Notes: generated from the letters alone by a model not told the origin. Numbered from the stretch's first letter, positions 25,688-35,118 are shown. The stretch is DNA of 64,000 nucleotides from Paenibacillus amylolyticus (GCF_001570725.1 NZ_BCNV01000001.1:186001-250000), one strand, 5' to 3'. Numbers and translations: made by a program.

Positions 25688-27280
25688 ATGATGAACCATT
25701 GGAAAAAGCTATTACTTTCTCTTAGTTTCGTATGTCTCATCCTGCCGGTGACAGCCATCTCGGCAGCTGCTGAGAAACCCGCTGGTAGTGAAAATCTAGT
25801 TCCTATTCGTGAGATTGCAGAAAAGAATGGGGCAGAGGTATCGTGGCAGAAAAAATCAGGTGAAATTACAATACGAAAAAATGAGCTTACGATTGTAGTT
25901 AAGATAGGAGAGAAAAAGGCGATTGTGAACGGGCAAGTCATAGCCTTAAACAATCCTGTTCAGTTAACGAAAGGAGTTACCTTTATGGATGGGGAATTTC
26001 TTACGGAGACGCTGAAGGCAGCACCTGAGGACATATTCATTTCACTTATAAGTGAGGGTGATGGCATGGAGGCTGCCAAGTATGTTCATACCTCAGTGAG
26101 TGGCGTGTTGTCACCTACGTTGTTGAGTCAGCTATGGGGAGCTTTAGAAGGACAAAATGGCAAAATTACAAGTAAAGCCATAGCTAAACACGTAGAAAAT
26201 AACACAGTGCATCGCAATGTCACTTACACTTTTAAGACAGCGCTTACTCGTTTAAATATTACAGTCAGAATGAATGATAACGAACTTGTGGATGACTTGT
26301 ATATTGCTGCCGCTACACCAGATGTTTATCAAAAACCAAGCTATGACGATCCATCTGCTTATACAGAGCAAGATATTACCGTTGGTCAGGGTGATTTGGC
26401 TTTGCCAGGGACATTAACTTTGCCCAAGGGAGAGGGGCCTTTCCCGGTTGTCATTCTGGTACACGGATCTGGGCCTAGCAATCAAGATGCTGCCATTGGT
26501 GGTGCAAAGCCATTTCGCGATCTTGCGGTAGGTTTAGCTTCACAAGGAGTTGCTGTATTAAGATACGATAAGGTCACATATGAGCATACCTATAAGGTCG
26601 CTTCTCAGCCCAAATTTACATTAAAACAAGAGAGCGTAGATCAGGTAACCGATGCAGTGGAATTGCTTAAAAAGAATACACATATTGATTCTACAGCGAT
26701 TTTTGTAGCTGGACATAGTCAAGGCGGGTTTGCATTACCGTTAATCCTTGCTGAGGATAAACAACATGATATTGCAGGAAGTATTCTACTTGCTGCACCA
26801 AGTAGTAGCTTTGTGGATGTGCTTACCGAGCAGCAGGACGAATTGGTCGATCGGATGAAGCAGCTTGGTTTAGACACGGAGATCATTCAAGGGCAGGCTG
26901 ATTTTTATAAAAATGCTGCTGCGATCGTTAAAGATCCTAAATATTCTAAAGATCATCTTCCTGAAGCGTTTCCACTTCAACCTGCTTATTGGTGGTTTGA
27001 GCAGAAAGATTATGTACCTGCGGAACTGGCTAAAACACAAAATATCCCCATGCTTATTATACAGGGTGAAAATGATGTGCAAGTGTCTATGAATCAATTC
27101 GAAAACTGGAAATCGGCTCTTCAAGGTCATTCCAATGTAACGTACAACAGCTATCCAAAGGTAAATCATCTGTTATCCAGCTATGATGGACTTTCGATTG
27201 GTCAAGAGTACGCTGAGCCATCTAATGTCTCCAAAGTCATTATCGATGATATCGCGAAGTGGGTATTAAAAGTTGAGTGA
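25688..27280 (+). CDS. Secreted alpha/beta hydrolase with stalk-like N-terminal domains
   Basis: A 530-residue protein. A signal peptide (about 1-28, ending AISAAAEK) is followed by a copper-amine-oxidase-N-like domain (LVPIREIAEKNGAEVSW, about 37-110), a DUF3887-like domain (about 115-215), and an alpha/beta hydrolase (about 230-530). The catalytic set is visible: S344 in GHSQGG, D463 in QGENDVQV and H494 in VNHLLS, with an HGSGPS oxyanion loop. It is likely an exported esterase or peptidase-like hydrolase. RBS AGGAGG is 9 bases before ATG 25688. It follows the DUF1648 gene by 48 bases and may share its regulator. Confidence 0.85.
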   Translation: MMNHWKKLLLSLSFVCLILPVTAISAAAEKPAGSENLVPIREIAEKNGAEVSWQKKSGEITIRKNELTIVVKIGEKKAIVNGQVIALNNPVQLTKGVTFMDGEFLTETLKAAPEDIFISLISEGDGMEAAKYVHTSVSGVLSPTLLSQLWGALEGQNGKITSKAIAKHVENNTVHRNVTYTFKTALTRLNITVRMNDNELVDDLYIAAATPDVYQKPSYDDPSAYTEQDITVGQGDLALPGTLTLPKGEGPFPVVILVHGSGPSNQDAAIGGAKPFRDLAVGLASQGVAVLRYDKVTYEHTYKVASQPKFTLKQESVDQVTDAVELLKKNTHIDSTAIFVAGHSQGGFALPLILAEDKQHDIAGSILLAAPSSSFVDVLTEQQDELVDRMKQLGLDTEIIQGQADFYKNAAAIVKDPKYSKDHLPEAFPLQPAYWWFEQKDYVPAELAKTQNIPMLIIQGENDVQVSMNQFENWKSALQGHSNVTYNSYPKVNHLLSSYDGLSIGQEYAEPSNVSKVIIDDIAKWVLKVE

Positions 27281-27313
27281 TGACATGTAGAAGTGACATA
27301 TTGAGCGAGAAAT

Positions 27314-27357
27314 AATAAGAAGAGCACTTACCAATATAGGCAAGTGCTCTTCTTATT
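27314..27357. terminator. Bidirectional terminator between convergent genes
   Basis: A perfect 16-bp stem, AATAAGAAGAGCACTT (27314-27329) with its complement (27342-27357). It lies between the hydrolase (+) and the CNNM transporter (-) and is AT-rich at both ends, so it can serve both. Confidence 0.85.
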
Positions 27358-27372
27358 GTATATAAAGTTGCT

Positions 27373-28734
27373 TTATTTTGCTAAATTAGGAGACTCTTTT
27401 TCGTCTTCATCGGTGTAATCAGACATGGTCAGTGGTTCCTTGGGAACAACGGCCACTTTGTAGAAGCGATTCTTATCTTTTTCCAGCAAAACAAAGATTA
27501 GATTCTCGAACTCATATTCTTCCTGTTCGTTCATCTCGGGACGATGGCTGTAGAGCCATCCACCAATGGTGTCCCATTCATCTGCATCCAGGCTGGACAT
27601 AAACATGTCGTTCACCTTCGATAAGGAAACCTTACCATCCATAATGACATAGTTCTCATTGATGACTTGGATATCTTCCACTTCGTCTGCGTCGAACTCG
27701 TCGCGGATCTCACCAACAATCTGCTCAAGCACATCCTCAATGGTTACAATTCCGGAAGTTCCGCCATATTCGTCGACAAGTACGGCGATATGTACGCCAT
27801 CCTTCTGCATTTTCTTGAGCAAGTCCTTCACAGGAGTTGTTTCGTGAACAGCCGATACAGGCTGAATTAGGGAGGACAGATCGACAGGTTCATCGTTTCC
27901 GTAAAGCTCCAGGAAGAATTGCTTTGTATTAATGATTCCGATGATATCGTCTTTACTCTCATTGACTACTGGAAAACGGGTATATTGTTCTTCACGAATG
28001 ATCTCCAGGTTTTCCTCGTTCGTTCTATTCACATAAAGGCAGACCATATCGGTCCGGGGTACCATGATTTCTTTGGCTAACATCTCATCAAAAGCAAAGA
28101 TCCGGCTTACATAACCGAACTCGGCTTGGTTGATTTTACCACTTTCAAAGCTTTCATTAATAATGATCTGCAACTCTTCTTCGGAGTGTGCATCTTCATG
28201 TTCAGAAGCAGGTTTGATTCCGAACAGTTTCACCAGTTGGTTCGCTGAGCCGTTTAACAGCCAGATAAAAGGATACATAATTCGGTTAAACCAGATGATA
28301 GGTGTAGACGTCAGCAGTGCGACAGTCTCGGCTTTCCGGATTGCAATCGTTTTTGGAGCGAGTTCACCAACCACAACATGCAGATACGTGATGGAAGCAA
28401 ACGCGATAACAAATGATAAGAATGAAGAAACCGCCTCAGGAATTTGCATGCTTTCGAACACAGGGTGGAGAATCTTCTCTACCGTTGGTTCACCCAGCCA
28501 GCCCAGTCCCAGAGATGTGATCGTGATTCCAAGCTGGCAGGCGGACAAATATCCGTCCAGATTGGCAACGGCCTGTTTAACAGCCAGCGCACGCTTGTTT
28601 CCTTCTGCAATCATTTGATCGATCCGGCTCGGACGAACCCGTACCAGCGCGAACTCCACTGCAACAAAAAACGCCGAAAGTCCTATCAACAACGCAACCA
28701 ATACTAAATTTAACGCATACCTCTCACTTTCCAT
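27373..28734 (-). CDS. CNNM/CorC-HlyC family transporter with CBS domains
   Basis: A 453-residue protein. A DUF21/CNNM membrane domain with three or four segments (about 1-195), two CBS domains (about 215-335; IMVPRTDMVCLYVN and EYGGTSGIVTIEDVLEQIVGEI), and a C-terminal CorC_HlyC domain (about 355-435). The CBS-linked FDADEVEDIQ segment is acidic. Members move or sense Mg2+ (YhdP/MpfA and CorB-like proteins). It stands alone between the bidirectional terminator and a divergent cls gene. Confidence 0.9.
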   Translation of the reverse strand: MESERYALNLVLVALLIGLSAFFVAVEFALVRVRPSRIDQMIAEGNKRALAVKQAVANLDGYLSACQLGITITSLGLGWLGEPTVEKILHPVFESMQIPEAVSSFLSFVIAFASITYLHVVVGELAPKTIAIRKAETVALLTSTPIIWFNRIMYPFIWLLNGSANQLVKLFGIKPASEHEDAHSEEELQIIINESFESGKINQAEFGYVSRIFAFDEMLAKEIMVPRTDMVCLYVNRTNEENLEIIREEQYTRFPVVNESKDDIIGIINTKQFFLELYGNDEPVDLSSLIQPVSAVHETTPVKDLLKKMQKDGVHIAVLVDEYGGTSGIVTIEDVLEQIVGEIRDEFDADEVEDIQVINENYVIMDGKVSLSKVNDMFMSSLDADEWDTIGGWLYSHRPEMNEQEEYEFENLIFVLLEKDKNRFYKVAVVPKEPLTMSDYTDEDEKESPNLAK

Positions 28735-29109
28735 TCACTGCTCTTCTCCTTTAGGTAATAAGTTTTTAACGAGTATTATATCTAATTTTACGTAAGAAGA
28801 CCACCTTATCATGAAGAAAAGAGGAAGAGTCTGGAAGGGAAACGGAGCAGATTGGCGTCACAATGCGGTTCTGCTTCATGATAAATCTGATATGTAGAAG
28901 GTAACACAGTCAGAATATACAACCAATGCGCAGAAATTCGGATTCCCAGAATAAAGTATTCCATGTGCTTATGTAAAGTTTTATCTAAGCAAACGTTACG
29001 AACAGGGGCTACATTGGGTATCTATGATTAGCTGTAGGCTTAATCGTCAAAGCTGTGTAAGTGAGAGAACGGCAAGGTCATGAAGCTTGCCATCTGAGGA
29101 GGAAGCCGA
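28735..29109. other. Divergent intergenic region, CNNM gene / cls
   Basis: 375 bases with no gene that I can support. It holds an imperfect AGCAGA/TCTGCT hairpin near 28846-28873 and, at 29040-29080, the motif TTAATCGTCAAAG ... GTGAG ... ACGG that also precedes galU (2859). A GGCAAG/CTTGCC hairpin (about 29073-29094) sits directly before the cls Shine-Dalgarno sequence (GAGGAGGAAG). No clear consensus promoter was found by eye. Confidence 0.35.
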
Positions 29110-30549
29110 ATGTTCTGGCTGGTCATTATATTAGTCGTATTTATTTTTCAGGCAGCCACGATTCTGTTGCTGGAATTTCGGAATCCGGCCAAAGCTGTGG
29201 CTTGGCTGTTTATTTTGTTCTGTGTGCCACTGGTCGGTTTTGTGGTGTACTATTTCGTGGCCCAGGACTATAACAAACGCAAAAAACTTCGCAAAGGTGG
29301 ATCACGGATCTTCCGGGAAATGAGGGAAACGATCTGGGAACAAGCCCGCATCATTGGAGATGTTGAACAGATGCCTGGCAATCGTTACAACCACCAGCAT
29401 CGTTTGTTTAACCTGTTGTCCCATCTGTCGGAGAGCCCCATCACAGGTTGTAATCACAGTACGGTGCTCACGAACGGGGAAGAGGCATTCACTGCAATGT
29501 TGAAGGAGATGGAAAAAGCGGAGCATCATCTGCATGTGGAGTTTTACATCTTCCGAGACGATGTGATCAGTACGAAGTTTCAGGATGTCATGATTCGCAA
29601 GGCACAGGAGGGCGTGAAGGTTCGGTTTATCTGTGACGGTCTCGGCAGTCACAAGATGAGCTGGAGTTTTATCCGCAAACTGCAGGATGCAGGTGTGGAG
29701 TTTCACTATTTTCTGCCCCCACTAATTGCAACGATTGACCGAAGAGTTAACTACCGAAATCACCGCAAAATTGTCGTTGTGGATGGACAGGTTGGCTTCG
29801 TGGGTGGCATTAATGTAGGTGATGATTACCTTGGGAAATATCCGGAGATCGGTTTCTGGCGGGATACACATGTACAGATCGAGGGAGATGCCGTGTATTT
29901 CCTGCAAAGTACGTTCCTGAACGACTGGAAATTGGCTTCGGGTGAGCGAATTACTGAACCCCAGCTTGCGGAGTTGTTTCCACCTCATATCTGTAGCGGG
30001 GAAGAACGAATTCAGATTCTGGCCAGTGGGCCGGATCAGGACTGGGATGCCATTCAGGAAATGTGTTTTGGCGCCATTTCGGTAGCTTGTGACCGGATTT
30101 ACATTACTACACCTTATTTTATCCCTGATCCTGCACTGTACGAGGCACTCAAAACAGCTGCTGTCAGTGGGGTCGATGTAAAAATTATCATTCCTTATCA
30201 ATCCGATTCCAAGCTTGTTCATCTGGCGTCACTTTCATACGTGGAGGAGCTGTTGCGAGCAGGTGTGCAGTTCTTCCAATATCGCAAAGGTTTTGTACAT
30301 GCCAAAGTGATGATTGTGGATGAGTTGCTTGCAACGGTAGGCACGGCCAATATGGACATGCGTAGTTTTTTCTGTAATTTCGAAATGACGGCCGTATTGT
30401 TCGAGACCTCCCCGATTCATCGTTTGGTTGCTGATTTTGAACGTGATCTCAAGGAATGCAGCAAGATCGACCTAAAGGTTTTTCAGGGGCGTTCAAGAGG
30501 ACAAAAAGGCGCAGAAATGCTTTCTCGGATGCTTTCTCCGCTTCTTTAG
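29110..30549 (+). CDS. cls: Cardiolipin synthase
   Basis: A 479-residue phospholipase-D superfamily enzyme that makes cardiolipin from two phosphatidylglycerols. Two N-terminal transmembrane segments (about 1-20 and 30-50) are followed by the paired HKD motifs: H218 in NHRKIVVVDG with GINVGDDY after it, and H397 in VHAKVMIVDE with GTANMDMRSF. RBS GAGGAGGAAG is well placed. It is a single gene with its own leader and terminator. Confidence 0.93.
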   Translation: MFWLVIILVVFIFQAATILLLEFRNPAKAVAWLFILFCVPLVGFVVYYFVAQDYNKRKKLRKGGSRIFREMRETIWEQARIIGDVEQMPGNRYNHQHRLFNLLSHLSESPITGCNHSTVLTNGEEAFTAMLKEMEKAEHHLHVEFYIFRDDVISTKFQDVMIRKAQEGVKVRFICDGLGSHKMSWSFIRKLQDAGVEFHYFLPPLIATIDRRVNYRNHRKIVVVDGQVGFVGGINVGDDYLGKYPEIGFWRDTHVQIEGDAVYFLQSTFLNDWKLASGERITEPQLAELFPPHICSGEERIQILASGPDQDWDAIQEMCFGAISVACDRIYITTPYFIPDPALYEALKTAAVSGVDVKIIIPYQSDSKLVHLASLSYVEELLRAGVQFFQYRKGFVHAKVMIVDELLATVGTANMDMRSFFCNFEMTAVLFETSPIHRLVADFERDLKECSKIDLKVFQGRSRGQKGAEMLSRMLSPLL

Positions 30550-30569
30550 CCGATTTAGGGCAGATTTCT

Positions 30570-30607
30570 GAAGATAAGTTCACTTTTTGTGAATTTATCT
30601 TCTTTTT
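30570..30607 (+). terminator. Intrinsic terminator after cls
   Basis: GAAGATAAGTTCAC (30570-30583) pairs with GTGAATTTATCTTC (30589-30602) with one G-U pair and a five-T loop, followed by TTTTT. Confidence 0.85.
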
Positions 30608-30617
30608 GCTAAGTATT

Positions 30618-30647
30618 TTGCTCAAATTTGATCTTTTATGATATAAT
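30618..30647 (+). promoter_or_regulatory. Promoter of the yitT leader
   Basis: TTGCTC (30618-30623), 18-base spacer, perfect TATAAT (30642-30647). Transcription from here would give a leader of about 250 bases before the YitT start. Confidence 0.6.
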
Positions 30648-30677
30648 AGATATATAAATCATGTCTTGGCGAAGGAG

Positions 30678-30707
30678 GGGAGTCTGCGGGAAAACAGGCT
30701 CCCTTTT
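30678..30707 (+). terminator. Possible attenuator in the yitT leader
   Basis: GGGAGTCTG (30678-30686) pairs with CAGGCTCCC (30695-30703) with one G-U pair, followed by TTTT and a T-rich tract. It sits only about 25 bases after the predicted transcription start, so it may stop most transcripts or give a very short RNA. Confidence 0.45.
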
Positions 30708-30747
30708 GCTCTCTTTTGAAAGTGTAAACCGGAATTAAGACAATCTT

Positions 30748-30902
30748 GAATCCATTTCATATAGCCTTTAGATGCTTGTGCTCGTACTGACAGGGTACGT
30801 ATAGAATCGATCTTTGTGAACACGCACTTCTATATGTAGGTTCCCCCGTGGAGTATTTAAATGATTTATGAAATGGATTCACATACTGATCCAACGGGGG
30901 GG
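30748..30902 (+). promoter_or_regulatory. Folded leader with RBS-sequestering potential
   Basis: A perfect 14-bp inverted repeat GAATCCATTTCATA (30748-30761) / TATGAAATGGATTC (30867-30880) encloses a fragment of the repeat also found at 41188-41205. CCCCCGTGG (30843-30851) can pair with CCAACGGGGG (30891-30900), which contains the G-run used as Shine-Dalgarno sequence for the gene at 30908. Confidence 0.4.
30808..30829 (+). repeat. Fragment of the intergenic repeat family
   Basis: The stretch around CTTTGTGAACACGCACTT is almost identical to the right end of the element at 41026-41205. It suggests an old insertion or a shared recombination of the element here. Confidence 0.5.
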
Positions 30903-30907
30903 ATACC

Positions 30908-31816
30908 ATGTCCAATGTAACGGTTAAAGAACTGACATCCAAGCCTGACCGGGGCGTCAAAAGCTCGGTGTTTACATTAAAGCTGCTGCAACGTATTGTG
31001 ATGATTCTGATCGGTGCTGCACTGATGGCTGTATCGCTTGAAGTGTTTCTCGTGCCAAATGGTGTTATTGATGGTGGGATTACAGGTATTTCAATTATGG
31101 TGTCGGAGCTTACACATCTGCCACTGGGAATATTCCTGACCTTGCTCAACTTGCCTTTCCTGATTCTGGGTTACAAGCAGATTGGTAAAACGTTTGCGTT
31201 ATCCACGCTGCTGGGGATCGTGGTCATGTCCATCGGGACTTCATTATTGCACCATGTTCCTGCATTGACACCAGGGGAGCCATTGCTCGGAGCTGTATTC
31301 GGCGGATTGATCCTGGGTGTGGGGGTTGGACTTGTTATCCGGTCTGGTGGTTCACTGGACGGTACAGAGATTGTGGCCATCCTGCTTAGTGAGAAATCAC
31401 CGTTGTCTGTAGGACAGATCGTATTGTTCATTAACGTATTTATTTTCGCGGGTGCAGGATTTGTGTTCGGCTGGCCGAATGCCCTGTATTCCATGATTGC
31501 ATATTATATTGCGATGAAGATGATTGATATTGTGAATGAAGGACTTGATCAATCCAAATCGGTATGGATCATCAGTGAGAAATATCGTGATATTGGTTCA
31601 GCTCTGACAGACCGTCTCGGTCGGGGTGTGACTTTCCTGGATGGAGAGGGCGGATTCAGCGGGGATGAGAAGAAGATCATCTTTGTCGTAATCACCCGTC
31701 TGGAAGAAGCGAAGCTGAAGACCATCGTTGAAGATTGGGACCCGCAAGCCTTTGTGGCTATTGGTAACATCCATGATGTGAAGGGCGGACGTTTCAAGAA
31801 AAAAGGTATCCATTAG
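30908..31816 (+). CDS. YitT family membrane protein
   Basis: A 302-residue protein with five or six transmembrane segments (YitT_membrane domain, about 30-215; FLVPNGVIDGGITGISIM and RSGGSLDGTEIVAILLS are family signatures) and a C-terminal soluble DUF2179 domain (about 225-290; GRGVTFLDGEGGFSG). The molecular role of the family is not established. A G-run of eight bases precedes ATG 30908 and may be masked by the leader structure described separately. Confidence 0.9.
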   Translation: MSNVTVKELTSKPDRGVKSSVFTLKLLQRIVMILIGAALMAVSLEVFLVPNGVIDGGITGISIMVSELTHLPLGIFLTLLNLPFLILGYKQIGKTFALSTLLGIVVMSIGTSLLHHVPALTPGEPLLGAVFGGLILGVGVGLVIRSGGSLDGTEIVAILLSEKSPLSVGQIVLFINVFIFAGAGFVFGWPNALYSMIAYYIAMKMIDIVNEGLDQSKSVWIISEKYRDIGSALTDRLGRGVTFLDGEGGFSGDEKKIIFVVITRLEEAKLKTIVEDWDPQAFVAIGNIHDVKGGRFKKKGIH

Positions 31817-31836
31817 CGATGTATATACGCATGAAT

Positions 31837-31880
31837 GATAATAGCCGACACCCTTGTAATGAGGGAGTCGGCTATTTTTT
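31837..31880. terminator. Terminator between convergent yitT and ligD polymerase genes
   Basis: AATAGCCGAC...CCC-loop-GGG...GTCGGCTATT followed by T6 on the + strand. The hairpin overlaps the stop codon of the minus-strand polymerase gene, so the two 3' ends share it. Confidence 0.8.
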
Positions 31881-32762
31881 CTTCAAGTGCTTGAGAATAA
31901 GCTCCATCGGTTGGGGTTCAACGGCTGCGATCAGATCACCGGTATCATTCAGGCGTTCAACAATGTTCATCAGATGGTAATCCTGGATGGAGACGTTGTT
32001 TCGAACCTCATCCCAGGTCAGTGGAGTAGAGACGGTGGCGCCTGATTTGGCACGTGGTGTATAAGGAGCTGCAAGGGTTTTGCCGCCGTAATGCTGAAGG
32101 TAATCAAAATAAATGCGGTCTCCACGGTCCTTTTTGAGTCGTTCCAGTGTGAACAGATCCGGGTGCTTCTGAGTGACATATTTACCAACAAAATAGCCGA
32201 TATCTCGTAATTCATCAAAGGTTATCCCTTGAATAATCGGAACGATGATCTGAACCCCTGTTGCGCCTGAAGTTTTGGGGATGGACCTCAGACCAAGGGA
32301 AGTCAGGGTTTCGCCAACGATGAGTGCAGCTTGCATGATCCGGGGTTCATGCTCCTGAGAGGGGTCCAGATCAATCATCCATTCACAGGGCAGATGGCTT
32401 CCCACGGTATGCAGAGAAGGGTGGAATTCAAGTGCAGCCAGATTGCCAAGCCATAACAATTCGGGGAGTCCATTCATGACCACATAGCGGATGCCGTCGT
32501 GTACTTCTGTCCGAACATAATCAGGGACAGGTTCAGGGGCGTTTTTTTGATAGAAAAATGTTCCTCCAGCACCGTGGGGGTACCTGATGGTGGTGAGCAA
32601 TCGATTACTTGTATATGTGAGCAGATAGGGAGCCAGAGCGGCCAGCTTTTGCAGATAGATGGCTTTGGTAACACCCGCATCCGGCCATAACAGCTTGTCC
32701 GGGTTCGTGACCGTTAGCTCGGTGCCTTCTATTATGATGGTTCCTTGGATCTTGGGGGCCAT
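31872..32762 (-). CDS. LigD-type primase-polymerase (AEP), stand-alone
   Basis: A 296-residue polymerase domain of LigD, used in bacterial non-homologous end joining to fill or add nucleotides at ends. LTVTNPDKLLWPDAGVTKA at the start, RYPHGAGGTFFYQKN, and the metal motif MIDLDPS (D-x-D) with FHPSLH are the archaeo-eukaryotic primase hallmarks. AGGAGG lies 8 bases before ATG 32762 (an upstream GTG at 32771 is less well spaced). In Bacillus LigD this domain is fused to the ligase; here it is separate, 70 bases downstream of the ligase gene. Confidence 0.9.
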   Translation of the reverse strand: MAPKIQGTIIIEGTELTVTNPDKLLWPDAGVTKAIYLQKLAALAPYLLTYTSNRLLTTIRYPHGAGGTFFYQKNAPEPVPDYVRTEVHDGIRYVVMNGLPELLWLGNLAALEFHPSLHTVGSHLPCEWMIDLDPSQEHEPRIMQAALIVGETLTSLGLRSIPKTSGATGVQIIVPIIQGITFDELRDIGYFVGKYVTQKHPDLFTLERLKKDRGDRIYFDYLQHYGGKTLAAPYTPRAKSGATVSTPLTWDEVRNNVSIQDYHLMNIVERLNDTGDLIAAVEPQPMELILKHLKKK

Positions 32763-32832
32763 ACGGAACACCTCCTATATGTCTAATCAATCGTTGAAAT
32801 CAGGGGTTAAAACGCATGCAGCGATCTTTTCA

Positions 32833-33783
32833 TCATTGAAGAAGCTGGTTCGCCAGGCAATCCTCGCGTGTTACATCCGCGAAGGTTTGAATACTGGGAT
32901 GGCGTAGGGTGCGATGATGAGTCAGTTCCATATACTGCACTTTGACTCCTATTCGTGGTTCCACCCATGTGGTCTCTGCACTGCGCTCGGGTACATTGTG
33001 GAACGGTCTATCCTGCCTAATCAGAGACTCCACTTGATGTGTGAGCTCCCGCCAGGTATTGGAGTTCAGCTTGCCCGTCCCGACATGACCAATATAGACA
33101 AAGTTAGGCCCATCATATACACCAATCGCCACGGCATTCACAATACCACTTCGGTACGTGACTCCCCCGATCATGGCATATACATCATGCATGATTTTGA
33201 CCTTCTGCCAGCGCTGGTCCTTGCCCTGAATGCCGTAGCTGCTGGTGAGATCCTTGCAGACGATGCCTTCCATCTGGTGTTCTCTCATGACCGTAAGCAG
33301 GGAAGCAGCATCAAGCGTATTGGTGACCTCCTGAACATGGGGAGCGGTGTTAAGAACCTCGTGCAGCAGGCGCTGTCGGTCTGCCAATGGCTGATCTGTC
33401 ACCCATTTTCCCTCATAGTACAGGATATCAAATACCATATATGTTATTGGAATCTGATGTATGGCCTGGGCAATGCCTTCGGGTCTACTCATACGATCCC
33501 GCCGTAGAACGTGATAAAACGAAGGTTTTCCGGTGTCCGGGTCCAGCGCAATCACTTCTCCATCCAAAATATAGGAGGAACCGGAGCACAGATTACGTGG
33601 TGTTACTAGTTCAGGATATTGTGTGGTTCGTTCATGTAATCTGCGATTTACTAGACGCAGCTCCTGCCCGTCCTCATAAGCAAGCATGCGAACTCCATCC
33701 CATTTGATCTGGGCAATCCATTGGGGGCCTGTAGGCAAGGTATCCCGAGATATGGGTTCGAACGGAATCAACGGCTTGAACAT
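32833..33783 (-). CDS. ATP-dependent DNA ligase, LigD ligase domain
   Basis: A 316-residue ATP-dependent ligase. The nucleotidyl lysine is K27 in QIKWDGVR; later motifs are LDGEVIALD, VFDILYYEGK, EGIVCKD and the OB-fold part with KVKIMHDVY. It seals breaks brought together by Ku. RBS AAGGAG is 6 bases before ATG 33783. It lies between the GerAB-like gene (37 bases upstream) and the polymerase gene, consistent with one minus-strand transcript. Confidence 0.9.
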   Translation of the reverse strand: MFKPLIPFEPISRDTLPTGPQWIAQIKWDGVRMLAYEDGQELRLVNRRLHERTTQYPELVTPRNLCSGSSYILDGEVIALDPDTGKPSFYHVLRRDRMSRPEGIAQAIHQIPITYMVFDILYYEGKWVTDQPLADRQRLLHEVLNTAPHVQEVTNTLDAASLLTVMREHQMEGIVCKDLTSSYGIQGKDQRWQKVKIMHDVYAMIGGVTYRSGIVNAVAIGVYDGPNFVYIGHVGTGKLNSNTWRELTHQVESLIRQDRPFHNVPERSAETTWVEPRIGVKVQYMELTHHRTLRHPSIQTFADVTREDCLANQLLQ

Positions 33784-33820
33784 GGAGAACTCCTTTCTCG
33801 TACCAACTTGTTGGCACAGA

Positions 33821-34933
33821 TTAATTCGGAAGTTTGTTATATTTTTGAAAATGGGACTTCATGTGATGCACCAGAATGAGCAATAACGGAAGCGCTATGC
33901 CGCAGGTCAAATCCCAGTCAATCCAATAGGGAATGATGACCTTGAGATAAAAGTTTTCGTTCGGAGAGATCAGAATGGACATGGCTAGAATCAGGATGGA
34001 ACCCGGCAGAATCAGTGAACGATAACTGGACAAACGAAACAAGTGAGCGATGCCAAGGACAAAACTGTAGAAGAACAGGGCGGCTTTGAAAAAAACGGCA
34101 ATAAGCCAGACTGATGCCATGAAGGCTTCAATCCGTTGCATGAAGTTTCCGATATTGATCTTCTGTGAAAGGTTGAATGAGGCGAACCAGTGATGCTGTG
34201 TCATCCATGGTCCCATGACGAGCAGACACATACTCAGCGTCAGTGTAAGTAACAATCCACCAATCGTGCCCGCTAACAGGATGTCCTTCTCCAGATGGGG
34301 TTCCTTTTTCGTGTAGGGGAAGAGCATCATGAAGATGCACAGCTCGCAGTAGGGATATGTGAGTACAGCGACAAAACCTTTGAGTGGATTAAGAAATCCT
34401 TGTGCAAGTACCGGTTGGATATTGGCCAAATGTACATGGGGGATTAGACACACCGTCAGAATAAGCAGAAACAACACGACCAGAGGAAGAAAGACCTCGG
34501 CACTCTTACCGATGCTCTCCAGACCCGATAGAAGCCCCCAGACAAGCGCACACATAAAAGCCAAATGCAGAACCAATAATGGAGATTCAGGTAAGATCTG
34601 AGTAGCCATAAAATCGCCAATCTCTCTGATGAACGTTGAGGTACTGATCAGGAAATAAAAAAGGTAAAAAGAGCTAAACAAGGCCCCAATCCAAGGTCCC
34701 AGTGTGCGAAGGGCGTTCTGAATCAGGTTCAAACGGGGATGCAGTTTGTAGGTAACAAGCATAATGAAAAGTATGCCGAAGCCGCCTGCGACTCCCAATA
34801 AGGCGGATAACCAGGCATCCTGTTGTGCGTAGGATGTAATCATGGAAGGAAAGACCAAAATTTGCTCCCCAATCGTGCACAGGAACATTAGTGAAGCGAG
34901 CTGCCTAACAGTCAAGCGCTCCTTTTCAATCAT
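33821..34933 (-). CDS. GerAB-type spore germination endospore permease
   Basis: About 370 residues with ten hydrophobic segments, the APC-superfamily spore germination permease family (GerAB/GerKB). RLTVRQLASLMFLCTIGEQILVFPS is the characteristic opening and TYPYCELCIFMMLFPY the conserved central segment. AAGGAG precedes ATG 34933; the frame extends upstream without an RBS. No GerAA or GerAC partner is adjacent, so it is an orphan B subunit. It appears to head the transcript for the ligase and polymerase genes. Confidence 0.85.
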   Translation of the reverse strand: MIEKERLTVRQLASLMFLCTIGEQILVFPSMITSYAQQDAWLSALLGVAGGFGILFIMLVTYKLHPRLNLIQNALRTLGPWIGALFSSFYLFYFLISTSTFIREIGDFMATQILPESPLLVLHLAFMCALVWGLLSGLESIGKSAEVFLPLVVLFLLILTVCLIPHVHLANIQPVLAQGFLNPLKGFVAVLTYPYCELCIFMMLFPYTKKEPHLEKDILLAGTIGGLLLTLTLSMCLLVMGPWMTQHHWFASFNLSQKINIGNFMQRIEAFMASVWLIAVFFKAALFFYSFVLGIAHLFRLSSYRSLILPGSILILAMSILISPNENFYLKVIIPYWIDWDLTCGIALPLLLILVHHMKSHFQKYNKLPN

Positions 34934-35014
34934 AGGGTATCTCCTTAACGTATCTTGTCTGTGTATATGGATAGGATGCGCCAATTGTTCCAGTTTTATA
35001 AATAGGCAACCAAA

Positions 35015-35069
35015 AAGCCCGGATAGCTGATCTCTCTCTGTGATGAAGAGAACTCAGTTACCCGGGCTT
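35015..35069 (-). terminator. Intrinsic terminator of the catE-like gene
   Basis: AAGCCCGG...CTGA pairs with TCAG...CCGGGCTT over 35015-35030 and 35054-35069; on the minus strand the stem is followed by TTTTTGG. Confidence 0.8.
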
Positions 35070-35118
35070 GCTTATGTGACTTATGAGCGATTGAAATCGA
35101 ATTACGCAAAATAAAAAA

